Source of the DNA: Burkholderiales bacterium
Lineage (GTDB): Bacteria > Pseudomonadota > Gammaproteobacteria > Burkholderiales > Burkholderiaceae_C
Direction of reading: 5' to 3'
Length of the DNA stretch: 57,022 nt
Assembly (NCBI GenBank): GCA_028864885.1
Contig: JAGWLR010000007.1
Span: 1 to 57,022, forward strand
In this document: in pieces, positions 41,994 through 51,576 of the stretch
Layout: every line of letters begins with the position of its first letter
How positions within the stretch are numbered: position 1 is the stretch's first letter
Position numbers and translations under genes: made by a program
The notes under the pieces: generated by a model
What the model was told of the DNA's origin: nothing
Seen by the model: the letters and a program-made list of their open reading frames with translations, nothing else
Database searches by the model: none

Positions 41994-43061
41994 ATGAACC
42001 ATTACGACCTGCATTACCCCTTTGAGCAAACCGTCCCGGCTACAGGCGACATCATGCAAATTGGCAAAGGGATCAACTGGGTTCGCATGCCCTTGCCCTT
42101 CGCCCTCAATCACATCAATCTGTGGATGCTGGACGATGACCTGAATGGCGATCCCGCGCTAAGCATCGTGGATGCCGGTGTGGCGATCGACCCCATTCGC
42201 CAGGCATGGAAAAAACTCTGGGATGAGTACGGTGGCAAACGCCCCTTGGCTCGGGTACTTGTGACGCACATGCATCCCGACCATGTCGGCAACGCGCACT
42301 GGCTGATTCAGCAATTCAGCACCACAAATGCGCCCGCCCGCCTCTGGATGAGTGCCGCCGACCACCTCGCGGCACAGCTATCATGCAAGGAAACCATGGG
42401 ATACGGCGGGGAAAGCGCGACGCGTTTCTTCCGCGCCCATGGTTTGAAAGACGAAACATCGCTGGCCAAAATTGAGCAGCGCAGCGGCTACTACGCTTCA
42501 ATGGTGCCCGAGGTACCGAGGGTCTACCGCCGCATGCTGGATGGCATGGACATCCGAATCGGTAACCGTACGTGGCGCTGCCTGACCGGTTATGGTCATT
42601 CGCCTGAGCACATCTCGCTGTTTGATGCTGAGAATGGCATCCTCATCTCAGGCGACATGCTGCTGCCCCGCATTTCAACCAACATCAGCGTGATCAACCT
42701 TGAACCGGAGAGCGACCCGCTCGGCCTGTACCTGGATTCGCTGGACCGACTGACGGCCTTGCCGCCTGAGACGCTGGTTCTACCGTCCCATGGATATCCG
42801 TTCGTGGGCATCCAGGCACGCGTCGAGCAACTGAAAGCGCATCACCAGGCTCGTTTGGCCGATGTCATGCAGGCCTGCAAAGAAGCTCCCAAATCTGCTG
42901 CCGAGTTATTGCCTGTCTTGTTCAAGCGCGAACTCGACTTGCACCAAACCACCTTTGCCATGGGCGAATCAATCGCCCATCTGAATTACCTGTGGCACCG
43001 TGGCCAGTTGCATCGCCATCAAAGTCACGATGGCACCTGGCGCTTCAGTCAGGAATCGTGA
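41994..43061 (+). CDS. MBL-fold metallohydrolase
   Basis: Metallo-beta-lactamase-fold hydrolase of 355 aa with no signal peptide, so cytoplasmic. The metal motif is THMHPDHVGN near residue 91, followed by GYGHSPEHISLF and the ISGDMLLP aspartate, then LVLPSHGYPF, giving a full binuclear site. The C-terminal 90 residues form a helical extension of the kind seen in glyoxalase II-like and LACTB2-like subgroups. The substrate is unknown; a thioesterase or lactonase role is possible. Its end overlaps the convergent metallopeptidase gene by 17 bases. Confidence 0.88.
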   Translation: MNHYDLHYPFEQTVPATGDIMQIGKGINWVRMPLPFALNHINLWMLDDDLNGDPALSIVDAGVAIDPIRQAWKKLWDEYGGKRPLARVLVTHMHPDHVGNAHWLIQQFSTTNAPARLWMSAADHLAAQLSCKETMGYGGESATRFFRAHGLKDETSLAKIEQRSGYYASMVPEVPRVYRRMLDGMDIRIGNRTWRCLTGYGHSPEHISLFDAENGILISGDMLLPRISTNISVINLEPESDPLGLYLDSLDRLTALPPETLVLPSHGYPFVGIQARVEQLKAHHQARLADVMQACKEAPKSAAELLPVLFKRELDLHQTTFAMGESIAHLNYLWHRGQLHRHQSHDGTWRFSQES

Positions 43062-43980
43062 CGTGCTTGAGTTGCTCGCGCATGTCGGCAAACTCGGGCA
43101 TCACCGAGCGGACCACATCCCAGAATGCGGGGCTATGGTTCATTTCTCGCAGGTGAGCCAATTCATGGGCCACCACGTAATCAATGATGCTCAAGCTGAA
43201 ATGAACCAGACGCCAATGCAATCGAATCGAGCCGTCTGCGCTGGCGCTACCCCATCGGGTCTTCGCTGAAGACAGGCTGACCTTCTTGACGGTCACGCCC
43301 ATCTGCTGCGCAAAGTGCTGCGCGCGATCTTGAAAGATCACCTTGGCTTCTCGCTGCAACCAGGATTGCACGGCATCTCGGATCTGCTCGGGCGACGCAT
43401 GTTGCGGCAAACCCAGATGCAGGGCTTGATGGACGATGCCAGGCAGCGTGGGCTCGCCTTCCTGCAATTTGGCCCCAGCAATACGGGGATCCAGCACCAG
43501 CACGACCTGATCGCCCAAGAATGGGATCACTGCCCCTTCTTTCCAGTCGATCTTGGAGGCGGCCATTCTTTCAGCCCGCTCACGCTGATCCACCAGCTTG
43601 GCGCAGATCCAACGCTCTTTGCTTCGCAGTGCGGTTTCAATGTCCGTCCAGGACGCCCACTTGGGTGCCCGAACAGACAAGCCATCGGTGGTCACCACCA
43701 TCCCGATGCTGCGCCGGCGGGCGCGTTTGAACTCGTATGCGATCAAGGCCTGACCGAGCCGGATTTCATGCTGGGCTTGAGGATGGCGAAACGAAGCAAC
43801 GTGATTTTCACGACCGCTTGAAGTCGAACGAAGCGGCGCCGAATGAGACAAAGACATCAATGAATAAATCGAAACGTCGGGCTGCCTATCCTGCGGCGTA
43901 CCAGACAGATGTGTCGGTACGTCATCCCAGGGCAAGCCCATCTGTAAATCTTGATCGGAAACCGGTGACTCGGCGCTCAC
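43045..43980 (-). CDS. YgjP-like metallopeptidase (DUF45) with N-terminal extension
   Basis: Zinc-dependent peptidase-like protein of the YgjP/M48 group, 311 aa. The metal motif HELAHLREMNHS lies near residue 276 with the partner region AKTRWGSASADGSIRLHWRL upstream. The first 70 or so residues are not conserved-looking. The chosen GTG at 43980 overlaps the gmhB stop (GTGA), a coupling pattern; an ATG at 43941 would shorten the extension. It is the last gene of the corC-lnt-glyQ-glyS-gmhB operon. Confidence 0.88.
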   Translation of the reverse strand: MSAESPVSDQDLQMGLPWDDVPTHLSGTPQDRQPDVSIYSLMSLSHSAPLRSTSSGRENHVASFRHPQAQHEIRLGQALIAYEFKRARRRSIGMVVTTDGLSVRAPKWASWTDIETALRSKERWICAKLVDQRERAERMAASKIDWKEGAVIPFLGDQVVLVLDPRIAGAKLQEGEPTLPGIVHQALHLGLPQHASPEQIRDAVQSWLQREAKVIFQDRAQHFAQQMGVTVKKVSLSSAKTRWGSASADGSIRLHWRLVHFSLSIIDYVVAHELAHLREMNHSPAFWDVVRSVMPEFADMREQLKHVTIPD

Positions 43981-44585
43981 GACAATTCACCCGTGTGCGT
44001 GGTCACTGGCCCATCTTCACCCTGAACCCGCTTGTCGCGCAGGATGATGAAGTCAGCAAATGCCGACAGGTCCGGGTGAATGGTCAAATCTGGAACCCGC
44101 TGGCGCAGATCTACGAGATCTGCGTCTTGCATGGTGGCCGCTTGGCCCGTTCTGACCAGATGGGGTTCACACCCCACCGACTGCGCAGCCAGAACATCAC
44201 GCGGCAAGTCACCCACCATGGGCACGCCAGTCAAGGCCACACCAAAGCGTTGCCCGATGGCCTGAAACAAGCCAGGCAAAGGTTTGCGACAGGTGCATTG
44301 ATCTTCTGGTGTGTGGGGGCAGAAAAACACGGCCTCCACACGCCCCCCGACCCGAGCCAGCATCTGGTTCATCTTGGCATGCATGGCATTCAACGCGACC
44401 ATGTCAAACAGGCCACGGCCAATACCAGACTGGTTGGTGGCCACGACGACATGCCAGCCCGCATGATTGAGACGAGCAATCGCCTCCAGCGCCCCGGGCA
44501 ATGGCACCCACTCGTCGCTGGACTTGATGTAGTCCTCGCGCTCATGATTGATGGTGCCGTCGCGATCGAGGATGACCAGTTTCAT
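43977..44585 (-). CDS. gmhB: D-glycero-beta-D-manno-heptose 1,7-bisphosphate 7-phosphatase
   Basis: HAD-family phosphatase in the synthesis of ADP-heptose for LPS inner core. The 202-aa protein has the nucleophile and acid D7 and D9 in LVILDRDGTIN, the zinc-binding loop FFCPHTPEDQCTCRKP with three cysteines and a histidine, and MVGDLPRDVLAA as the final acidic motif. ATG at 44585 is used. It follows glyS by 31 bases, the standard order, and overlaps the metallopeptidase gene. Confidence 0.94.
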   Translation of the reverse strand: MKLVILDRDGTINHEREDYIKSSDEWVPLPGALEAIARLNHAGWHVVVATNQSGIGRGLFDMVALNAMHAKMNQMLARVGGRVEAVFFCPHTPEDQCTCRKPLPGLFQAIGQRFGVALTGVPMVGDLPRDVLAAQSVGCEPHLVRTGQAATMQDADLVDLRQRVPDLTIHPDLSAFADFIILRDKRVQGEDGPVTTHTGELS

Positions 44586-44616
44586 GCCCTCTCCGGGGGT
44601 GCGTAGAGACAACAGA

Positions 44617-46788
44617 TCAGGCCGCCAGTCGTGAAATGTCCGCAACCTGGTTCATGGCCTGATGCAAAGTTGCCAGCAACCCCAAGCGATTGGCTTTCAG
44701 CGCCGGATCTTCAGCATTCACCATGACCCCGTCGAAGAACGCATCCACCGGCGCCTTCAGCAAAGCCAAAGCTTGCAGGGATCCAGTGTAATCACCTTGC
44801 TCAAAGGCTGCATGGGCCTTGGGAGCGACCTGCTGCAAAGCATCGAACAAAGCGGTTTCGGCTGCTTCCTTGAACAAGGATGCATCGACCTTCGCTTCAA
44901 CCGAAGTATCAGCCTTCTTGAGGATGTTGCTGACCCGCTTATTGGCTGCGGCGAGCGATTCGGCCTCAGGGAGTGCGGCAAATGCACGAACGGCAGCCAA
45001 ACGGCGAGGCACTTGCCCCAGGCGGGCGGGACGCAAGGCAAGAACGGCATCCACTTCCTGGGCGCTGAACCCCTGCTCGCGCAAAGAAACAGCCAGACGG
45101 TCTGAAATGAACGCCAGCAGATGTTCCGCCGGGTTGCTGATCATCTCGCCGAATACGGGGATGACAGCCTCAAGCAGGTTCGGCAGATCCAGCGGCAGAT
45201 TTTTCTCGACCAGAATACGGATCACACCCAGTGCATGGCGACGCAACGCGAATGGGTCCTTGTCGCCGGTCGGCAATTGGCCGATCCCGAACAGCCCGAC
45301 CAAGGTTTCGAGCTTGTCAGCCAGGGCCACAACGGTACCCGTGTGATTGCGTGGCAGATCGTCTCCAGCAAACCGTGGTTTGTAGTGATCTTCGATGGCG
45401 ATGGCGACACCGTCTCGCAGGCCCTCGTGGCGAGCATAGTAGCCCCCCATGATGCCTTGCAATTCAGGGAACTCGCCCACCATGTCGGTCAACAGGTCGG
45501 TTTTGGCCAACAGAGCGGCCTGCTGCACTTTGCTGTCGAGGACATCGAACTCGTCCTTGGCCTCCACCGTGTACGGCAGAGTCCCCAGACGGAGTTGGTT
45601 GACGATGGCGTGCGAAATGGAGCGAACACGTTCGGCGCGCTCACCCTGCGTTCCCAATTTGCCGTGATAAACCACTTTGGCCAGACCAGGAATGCGAGAC
45701 TCCAAGGTCTTTTTGCGATCCTGGTCGAAGAAGAACTTGGCATCTGCCAAGCGTGGACGAACCACCCGCTCGTTGCCTTCGATGATCGCGCTGGGGTCTG
45801 AGGGGCGAATGTTGCTCACCAGCAGGAACTGGTTGGACAATTTACCCGAAGCGTCCAGCAAGGGGAAGTACTTCTGATTGGCCTTCATGGTCAGAATCAG
45901 GCACTCTTGCGGCACTTCCAGGAAAGCTGCTTCGAAGCGCCCGATCAACACATTGGGACGCTCGACCAGGGCCGTCACCTCATCGAGCAGAGCCTCATCA
46001 TCAATCGGCTTCAGATCATGCCCGGCACGCCCTGCGGCTTCCTGCAATTGGGTCACGATCTCAGCACGGCGTTCGGCAAAACTCGCAATCACCGCCCCCT
46101 CTTCGGCCAATTGGGCGGCGTAGCTATCAGCATTGCGCAAGACGACCGAAGACACCTTGGCCTCAAATCGGTGACCTTGGGTTTCACGCCCAGACTGCAG
46201 CCCCAAAGTCGACACGGGAACCACCTGATCGCCATGCAAAGCCACCAGTCCATGCGCGGGGCGAACAAAGTTGACACTGGTCCAGCCCGGCTGGAAGCCC
46301 TCGCCTTCGCCTTCTTCGAGCTGGTAGGTCATGACCTTCGGAATGGGCAACTTCGCCAGAGATTCATCCAAGGCCTTTTGCAATCCATCAGCCAGCGACA
46401 CCCCCGCCTTGACGCTATCAAGGAACAAAGCGTCAGCCTTGCCATCAGGCTGACGCTTCAATTGAGGGACGACTTCGGCGCCGACACCCAAAGAAGCCAA
46501 CTTCTTGAGCAAGGCCGGGGTGGGGTGACCGGATGCATCCAACGCGACCGACACGGGCATCAACTTTTGCTGCACGGCCTGATCGGCCGCCTTCGAGACC
46601 ACTTGCGTCAGGTGAACGGCCAGACGACGAGGCGACGCATAGGGCGTGACCACACTCGATGCCGACGCCAAACCTTGCGATTTCAGGCTGTCGCAGAGTA
46701 CGTTGGCAAACGACTCACCCAGTCTTTTGAGTGCCTTGGGCGGCAACTCTTCGACAAACAATTCAACGAGAAGATTGGCGGTGCTCAT
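44617..46788 (-). CDS. glyS: Glycyl-tRNA synthetase beta subunit
   Basis: Large subunit of the alpha2-beta2 glycyl-tRNA synthetase, providing tRNA recognition. The 723-aa protein begins NLLVELFVEELPPKAL, contains ECLILTMKANQKYFPL and the HD-like region (GIMGGYYARHEG), and ends with an anticodon-binding helical domain (FDGVMVNAEDPALKANRLGLL). It starts two bases past the glyQ stop. Confidence 0.97.
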   Translation of the reverse strand: MSTANLLVELFVEELPPKALKRLGESFANVLCDSLKSQGLASASSVVTPYASPRRLAVHLTQVVSKAADQAVQQKLMPVSVALDASGHPTPALLKKLASLGVGAEVVPQLKRQPDGKADALFLDSVKAGVSLADGLQKALDESLAKLPIPKVMTYQLEEGEGEGFQPGWTSVNFVRPAHGLVALHGDQVVPVSTLGLQSGRETQGHRFEAKVSSVVLRNADSYAAQLAEEGAVIASFAERRAEIVTQLQEAAGRAGHDLKPIDDEALLDEVTALVERPNVLIGRFEAAFLEVPQECLILTMKANQKYFPLLDASGKLSNQFLLVSNIRPSDPSAIIEGNERVVRPRLADAKFFFDQDRKKTLESRIPGLAKVVYHGKLGTQGERAERVRSISHAIVNQLRLGTLPYTVEAKDEFDVLDSKVQQAALLAKTDLLTDMVGEFPELQGIMGGYYARHEGLRDGVAIAIEDHYKPRFAGDDLPRNHTGTVVALADKLETLVGLFGIGQLPTGDKDPFALRRHALGVIRILVEKNLPLDLPNLLEAVIPVFGEMISNPAEHLLAFISDRLAVSLREQGFSAQEVDAVLALRPARLGQVPRRLAAVRAFAALPEAESLAAANKRVSNILKKADTSVEAKVDASLFKEAAETALFDALQQVAPKAHAAFEQGDYTGSLQALALLKAPVDAFFDGVMVNAEDPALKANRLGLLATLHQAMNQVADISRLAA

Positions 46789-46790
46789 GT

Positions 46791-47711
46791 TCAGGCAGCC
46801 TTTTTGTTATTGAGTTGTTCGATGACCTCGTCGGCCCAGGCTTTGGGGGCCATCGGGAAGCCCAAGCGGGCTCGGCTGTCGAGGTAGCTGGCCGCCACAC
46901 TGCGTGCCAGATTGCGAATGCGGCCGATGTACGCCGCACGCTCGGTCACAGAAATGGCACCTCGCGCATCCAGCAAGTTGAACGTATGCGCAGCCTTGAG
47001 CACCTGTTCGTAAGCTGGCAGAGCCAATTGCTGCTCCATCAGGTACTTCGCCTGGGATTCGTAATTGGTGAAGGCGTCGAGCAAAAACTCAACGTTGCTA
47101 TGCTCAAAGTTGTAGGTTGACTGCTCCACCTCGTTTTGATGGAATACATCGCCGTATTTCAAACCGGGCGCATAGACGAGGTCGTACACGTTTTCTACGC
47201 CTTGTAGATACATGGCCAGGCGCTCCAGGCCATAGGTGATCTCGCCTGTGATCGGTTTGCAATCGATGCCGCCCACTTGCTGGAAGTAGGTGAACTGTGT
47301 CACCTCCATGCCGTTGAGCCAGACCTCCCAGCCCAAACCCCACGCGCCCAGGGTCGGGTTCTCCCAATCGTCTTCAACAAAGCGGATGTCGTTCTTCTTC
47401 AGATCGAAGCCAAGGGCTTCCAGCGAACCGAGGTAGAGCTCCAGGATATTGGAGGGCGCAGGCTTGAGCACCACCTGGTATTGGTAGTAGTGCTGCAAGC
47501 GATTCGGGTTCTCTCCGTAACGGCCATCTTTCGGGCGACGGCTCGGTTGCACGTAGGCGGCCTTCCAAGGCTCTGGCCCCAATGCCCGCAGGAAGGTAGC
47601 GGTATGGCTGGTCCCAGCCCCCACTTCCATGTCGTACGGTTGAAGCAATGCGCAGCCCTGGGCATCCCAGTAACTTTGCAAACGCAAGATCAATTGCTGG
47701 AAGGTCAGCAT
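46791..47711 (-). CDS. glyQ: Glycyl-tRNA synthetase alpha subunit
   Basis: Catalytic class II subunit of the heterotetrameric enzyme. The 306-aa protein starts [15 protein letters not shown], carries [43 protein letters not shown] (motif 2 region) and the C-terminal catalytic-core segment, with an unusually clean match to the family. It lies 26 bases downstream of lnt. Confidence 0.98.
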   Translation of the reverse strand: MLTFQQLILRLQSYWDAQGCALLQPYDMEVGAGTSHTATFLRALGPEPWKAAYVQPSRRPKDGRYGENPNRLQHYYQYQVVLKPAPSNILELYLGSLEALGFDLKKNDIRFVEDDWENPTLGAWGLGWEVWLNGMEVTQFTYFQQVGGIDCKPITGEITYGLERLAMYLQGVENVYDLVYAPGLKYGDVFHQNEVEQSTYNFEHSNVEFLLDAFTNYESQAKYLMEQQLALPAYEQVLKAAHTFNLLDARGAISVTERAAYIGRIRNLARSVAASYLDSRARLGFPMAPKAWADEVIEQLNNKKAA

Positions 47712-47737
47712 GTTTGTGCCTTTGTCTTATTCAATGC

Positions 47738-49330
47738 TCACGCCGCGTTTCGACGCCGCAAAGGTTGGATTCTATTCAATGCGATCGCCGCCAGAGCGCC
47801 GACGACCACGAGGGGCCAAAGCCCCCAGCGGCCCGCCCACCAGGCATAGGGCGTGACGCCCGCATAGCCTTGAACGCTTGCCACCAGTTGACCCCGCGTA
47901 TTGGGCGGCAGTTTCTTCAGGATGGCGCCGTTGGGGCCCACCACCATCGTCGCACCGGTGTTGGTTGCACGAATGGTCGGGATCTGAAACTCCAACGAGC
48001 GCATCCGGGCGATCTGTTGATGCTGGAAGATGGCCACTTCGTCACCAAACCAGGCCAGATTGCTCACGTTGGCCAAAATCGTTGGCGCAGCCCGCGGATC
48101 GGCAAATCTCGCCGCAATTTCTTCGCCATACAAATCTTCGTAGCAGATCGTCGGCGCGATGCGCTGCCCCGCGACGTCAAACGACGGCGTGACCAAGGGC
48201 CCGCGATCAAAATCGCCCAAAGGCATGTTCATCAACTGAACAAACCAATGGAATCCCCAGGGGATGAATTCACCGAACGGGACCAGATGATGCTTGTTGT
48301 ATCGGTAGTAGCCTGCCGGCTCATTGGACGCCTGCGCTGACAACCCCACCACCGAATTGGTGTAACCGGCCTCAAAACTGCCTAAGGGAATCCCGAACAG
48401 CGCGTAGCGTCCAGAGGCCTTGAAGCCGCCAAGCAGGCCGCTCCAATAATCATCGGGCAATTGAGAAGGCAGCAGCGGAATTGCCGTCTCGGGGGCCACC
48501 ACCAGATCCGTTTGAGCCGACAGCATGGCTTTGGCGTGCCACACCAGCATGGGTACTTGCAGCGCGGATTCGAATTTTTCGTCCTGTGGAACATTGCCCT
48601 GAAGCAAGGTGACGCTGATGGCGCGGCCCACCGGTTTGGTGAACTGTGCGCCCGCGATGTCCGGCTGCCAGACGATCGAACCCACGAGCGTCACCACTGC
48701 CACCATCCGGCTCCAATGCAGGGACGAGAGGCTGCGCGTAACAGCCCACTGGCGGACTGTCAGAACCGCAGCAGCCACCCACACAGCCCACAAGGCCCCC
48801 ACTCCGTACACGCCGCACCAGGGGGCGAGTAAACGCCAGGAGACATCCACCAAGCCATACCCGCTCGAGGCCCAAGGGAATCCCGTGAAGATCATGGCTC
48901 GCGCCAACTCGGCAAGCAGCCAAACGCTACCCCAGCCCCACGCGCTGCGCCAGACACCAGCCTGTGAGGGGCGCTGTGACCAAAGCCAACCGGCACCGGC
49001 CAGGTAAATGGCAAGAAACAAGCTCAGCAGAAGCACGGACAGCGCAGACAGCCAGGCAGGTAAACCACCATAACGATGCAAACTGACGTACGTCCAACCA
49101 GTGCCGCCAATCAACCAGACGGTGCCATAGAGCCAAGCCGCCAAGGCCGCCTGCCTGGGCGAACGAGCGTCCGCCAGGGACCACACCAACGCAGCCATGC
49201 CGGCTGTTTGCAGCAGCGCCGCCAAAGGGGGCCACACCGCATCCACCCAGGGCGTTAATGCAAGTGCATGGCAAATGCCACCCACGATCGCCAGACCGAT
49301 CTGACGATTCAAGACACGCATCAACGGCAT
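47738..49330 (-). CDS. lnt: Apolipoprotein N-acyltransferase
   Basis: Inner-membrane enzyme that N-acylates the lipid-modified cysteine of lipoproteins such as BamB and BamD, enabling their export to the outer membrane. The 530-aa protein has about six N-terminal transmembrane helices, then a nitrilase-fold domain with the triad E281 (APETAIPLLP), K346 (YNKHHLVPFGEF) and C396 (TICYEDLYGEE), and a final membrane helix. ATG at 49330 shares one base with the corC stop (TGATG), so it is translationally coupled. Confidence 0.96.
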   Translation of the reverse strand: MPLMRVLNRQIGLAIVGGICHALALTPWVDAVWPPLAALLQTAGMAALVWSLADARSPRQAALAAWLYGTVWLIGGTGWTYVSLHRYGGLPAWLSALSVLLLSLFLAIYLAGAGWLWSQRPSQAGVWRSAWGWGSVWLLAELARAMIFTGFPWASSGYGLVDVSWRLLAPWCGVYGVGALWAVWVAAAVLTVRQWAVTRSLSSLHWSRMVAVVTLVGSIVWQPDIAGAQFTKPVGRAISVTLLQGNVPQDEKFESALQVPMLVWHAKAMLSAQTDLVVAPETAIPLLPSQLPDDYWSGLLGGFKASGRYALFGIPLGSFEAGYTNSVVGLSAQASNEPAGYYRYNKHHLVPFGEFIPWGFHWFVQLMNMPLGDFDRGPLVTPSFDVAGQRIAPTICYEDLYGEEIAARFADPRAAPTILANVSNLAWFGDEVAIFQHQQIARMRSLEFQIPTIRATNTGATMVVGPNGAILKKLPPNTRGQLVASVQGYAGVTPYAWWAGRWGLWPLVVVGALAAIALNRIQPLRRRNAA

Positions 49331-50232
49331 CACGACTCGGCGGAATCGTCAGGCTGCGGGGCCTTGACCACCTTGAACCAGCGCACGGCACCGCCGCGCG
49401 CCAGCATCACGGTGAAGCGCAAGCCCCCCACGTCAACGGACTCACCTCGGGGCGGAACTCGGCCGTGCTCGTGCGCCACCAGTCCCCCAATCGTGTCGAA
49501 ATCCTCAGTGGGCAGTTGGGTGCCAAAGATCTCGTTGACGTCCTCGATCAAAGCGTCACCAGCCACACGCTGGCTGCCGTCTGCCAAGGTAAAAATACTG
49601 GACTGGCCATCGTCTTCATCGAACTCGTCTTCGATCTCGCCAACGATTTCCTCCAGCACGTCTTCGATGGTCAACAAGCCTGCGGTCTTGCCAAATTCGT
49701 CGATGACGATGGCCAAGTGGCTTCGGTTGGATCGAAACTCGCGCAACAGTTCATTCAAACCCTTGGATTCAGGCACAAATTCGGGCGCACGCAGCAGGGT
49801 TCGGATATTCAACTCGGGCGCACGCTGCAGTTTCAGCAGATCCTTGGCCAGCAAGATGCCAATGATGTTGTCACGCGAGCCTTCAAAAACCGGGAAACGG
49901 GAATGACCGGTGTCGATCACCTGCGCCAGAATTTCTTCGTATGGCGCATCGATGTCAACCAGATCCATCCGCTTGACAGCCACCATGACATCCCCAGCGG
50001 TCATGCCAGCCATGCGGATGACACCTTCGAGCATCACACGCGATTCAGGCTCAATCACCTCACGATGCTCAGCCTCGGCCAGGGTTTCAATCAATTCGTC
50101 GGTCGAATCTGGCCCTGGAGAGAGGAATTCGACCACCCTGTCAAACAAGCTGCGACGATCTCGCTCCTTTAAAAGAGGAGACACATTGGGTTTATCAACC
50201 TTAGCTGGTCGACTATGAGAAGGTTCGGACAC
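49330..50232 (-). CDS. corC: CorC/HlyC-type CBS-domain protein (YbeX)
   Basis: Cytoplasmic protein implicated in magnesium or cobalt homeostasis and in ribosome or RNA maturation, usually upstream of lnt. The 300-aa product has a CBS pair (about residues 75-210, with FPVFEGSRDNIIGILLAKDLL and SHLAIVIDEFGKTAGLLTIEDVLEEIVGEI) and a C-terminal transporter-associated domain (FDTIGGLVAHEHGRVP). The GTG at 50232 (SEPSHSRPAKV) fits the family N-terminus. No transmembrane DUF21 domain is present. Confidence 0.93.
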   Translation of the reverse strand: MSEPSHSRPAKVDKPNVSPLLKERDRRSLFDRVVEFLSPGPDSTDELIETLAEAEHREVIEPESRVMLEGVIRMAGMTAGDVMVAVKRMDLVDIDAPYEEILAQVIDTGHSRFPVFEGSRDNIIGILLAKDLLKLQRAPELNIRTLLRAPEFVPESKGLNELLREFRSNRSHLAIVIDEFGKTAGLLTIEDVLEEIVGEIEDEFDEDDGQSSIFTLADGSQRVAGDALIEDVNEIFGTQLPTEDFDTIGGLVAHEHGRVPPRGESVDVGGLRFTVMLARGGAVRWFKVVKAPQPDDSAES

Positions 50233-50287
50233 GGCACAAATGCCTTGGTTGCGATGACCCAAGAATACCCCATCCCCATGTCAAATC

Positions 50288-50329
50288 AGTCACACTGAGT
50301 GACTTGGCCCCCGTTTACAGGGCTACACT
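50288..50329 (+). promoter_or_regulatory. Palindrome and -10 element upstream of the CobW-type GTPase gene
   Basis: AGTCAC-ACTGA-GTGACT (50288-50304) is a perfect 6-base-arm inverted repeat. TACACT at 50324-50329 could be a -10, which places the transcription start at or within a few bases of the ATG at 50336, suggesting a very short or absent leader. No clear -35 or Shine-Dalgarno is seen. Confidence 0.35.
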
Positions 50330-50335
50330 CGTGGG

Positions 50336-51379
50336 ATGAGCCAGATTCCAGTCACCATCCTTACCGGATTCTTGGGCAGTGGCAAGACCACCTTGCTCAA
50401 GCGTGTCCTGACCGAAGCGCACGGCCAGAAAATTGCCGTGATCGAAAACGAGTTCGGTGAAGAAAACATCGACAACGACATCCTCGTTGCCGACACCGAC
50501 GAGCAGATCATCCAGATGAGCAACGGCTGCGTCTGCTGCACGATTCGTGAAGATTTGAGAGAAACCCTCGCCGATCTGGCCGCTCAAAAGCGCGCCGGCA
50601 CCCTAACGTTCGAGCGCGTAGTCATCGAAACCACGGGCGTGGCCGACCCGGGCCCCGTGGCGCAAACCTTCTTCATGGATGACGAAATCGCCGAGCTGTA
50701 TCTGCTCGACGCCATCGTCACCCTGGTTGATGCCAAACACGCCAACAAACAACTCGACGAGCGTCAGGAAGCCCGCCGACAAGTGGGTTTCGCTGACCAG
50801 ATCTTCATCAGCAAGACCGATCTGGTGACCCCACAGGAAGCCGATGCGCTGTCCCACCGCCTCAAGCACATGAACCCCAGAGCACCTCAAAAGCGGGTGC
50901 ACTTTGGCGATGTGCCACTGAAGGAAGTGTTGGATCTGAAGGGATTCAACCTGAACGCCAAGCTGGACATCGACCCAGACTTCCTCAATGAAGGCGGACA
51001 CGATCACCACCATGATCATGACTGCGGCCATGACCACGAACATGGTGAACATTGCGATCACCCGCACCATCATCGTCACGACGACGATGTCAAGTCCTTT
51101 GTCTTCAAGTCAAACCGTCCCTTTAATGCGACAAAACTGGAAGATTTCCTGGGCTCGATCGTCCAGATTTACGGCCCCAAAATGCTGCGCTACAAGGGTG
51201 TCTTGTACGTTTCAGGAATGGACCGAAAGGTCGTTTTTCAGGGCGTGCACCAGCTGATGGGCAGCGATCTGGGTCCGAAATGGGCCAGCGGCGAGACAAA
51301 AAACAGCAAGATGGTGTTCATCGGCATTGACTTGCCACAGGACCTGTTCAAAGCTGGACTGGAACAATGTTTAGGGTGA
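50336..51379 (+). CDS. CobW/YjiA-family metal-chaperone GTPase with His-rich loop
   Basis: G3E-family GTPase (347 aa), likely delivering zinc or another divalent metal to client proteins. The P-loop GFLGSGKTTLLKRV starts at residue 11, the metal-binding CVCC motif is at C65-C67-C68, and SKTD is the base-recognition motif. Between residues 221 and 250 there are 14 histidines and two cysteines with many Asp/Glu, a strong metal-binding loop, followed by a CobW C-terminal domain. It lies 104 bases from corC on the opposite strand and upstream of dksA. Confidence 0.92.
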   Translation: MSQIPVTILTGFLGSGKTTLLKRVLTEAHGQKIAVIENEFGEENIDNDILVADTDEQIIQMSNGCVCCTIREDLRETLADLAAQKRAGTLTFERVVIETTGVADPGPVAQTFFMDDEIAELYLLDAIVTLVDAKHANKQLDERQEARRQVGFADQIFISKTDLVTPQEADALSHRLKHMNPRAPQKRVHFGDVPLKEVLDLKGFNLNAKLDIDPDFLNEGGHDHHHDHDCGHDHEHGEHCDHPHHHRHDDDVKSFVFKSNRPFNATKLEDFLGSIVQIYGPKMLRYKGVLYVSGMDRKVVFQGVHQLMGSDLGPKWASGETKNSKMVFIGIDLPQDLFKAGLEQCLG

Positions 51380-51406
51380 AACCAATGGTTACCCCGGAGA
51401 CTGGGC

Positions 51407-51438
51407 TTGACTAAAACACCCATAAGCGTCGCTACAAT
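51407..51438 (+). promoter_or_regulatory. Candidate promoter upstream of dksA
   Basis: TTGACT at 51407 and TACAAT at 51433 have good hexamers but a 20-base spacer, longer than the 16-18 preferred by sigma-70. The remaining leader to the dksA start is 138 bases, which leaves room for regulatory structure. Confidence 0.35.
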
Positions 51439-51576
51439 CCGCGCGCTTCAGGTGTCGGAGCCCTCTCCGTCCTGAACATTGCGACCTATTTTGGAAGGCG
51501 ATGGAGCAGTACCTGGCCATACGTCAAAGCACCGACCACCTGTCTGTGGATCTTGCATTGGATGAAGGAGGATCCT

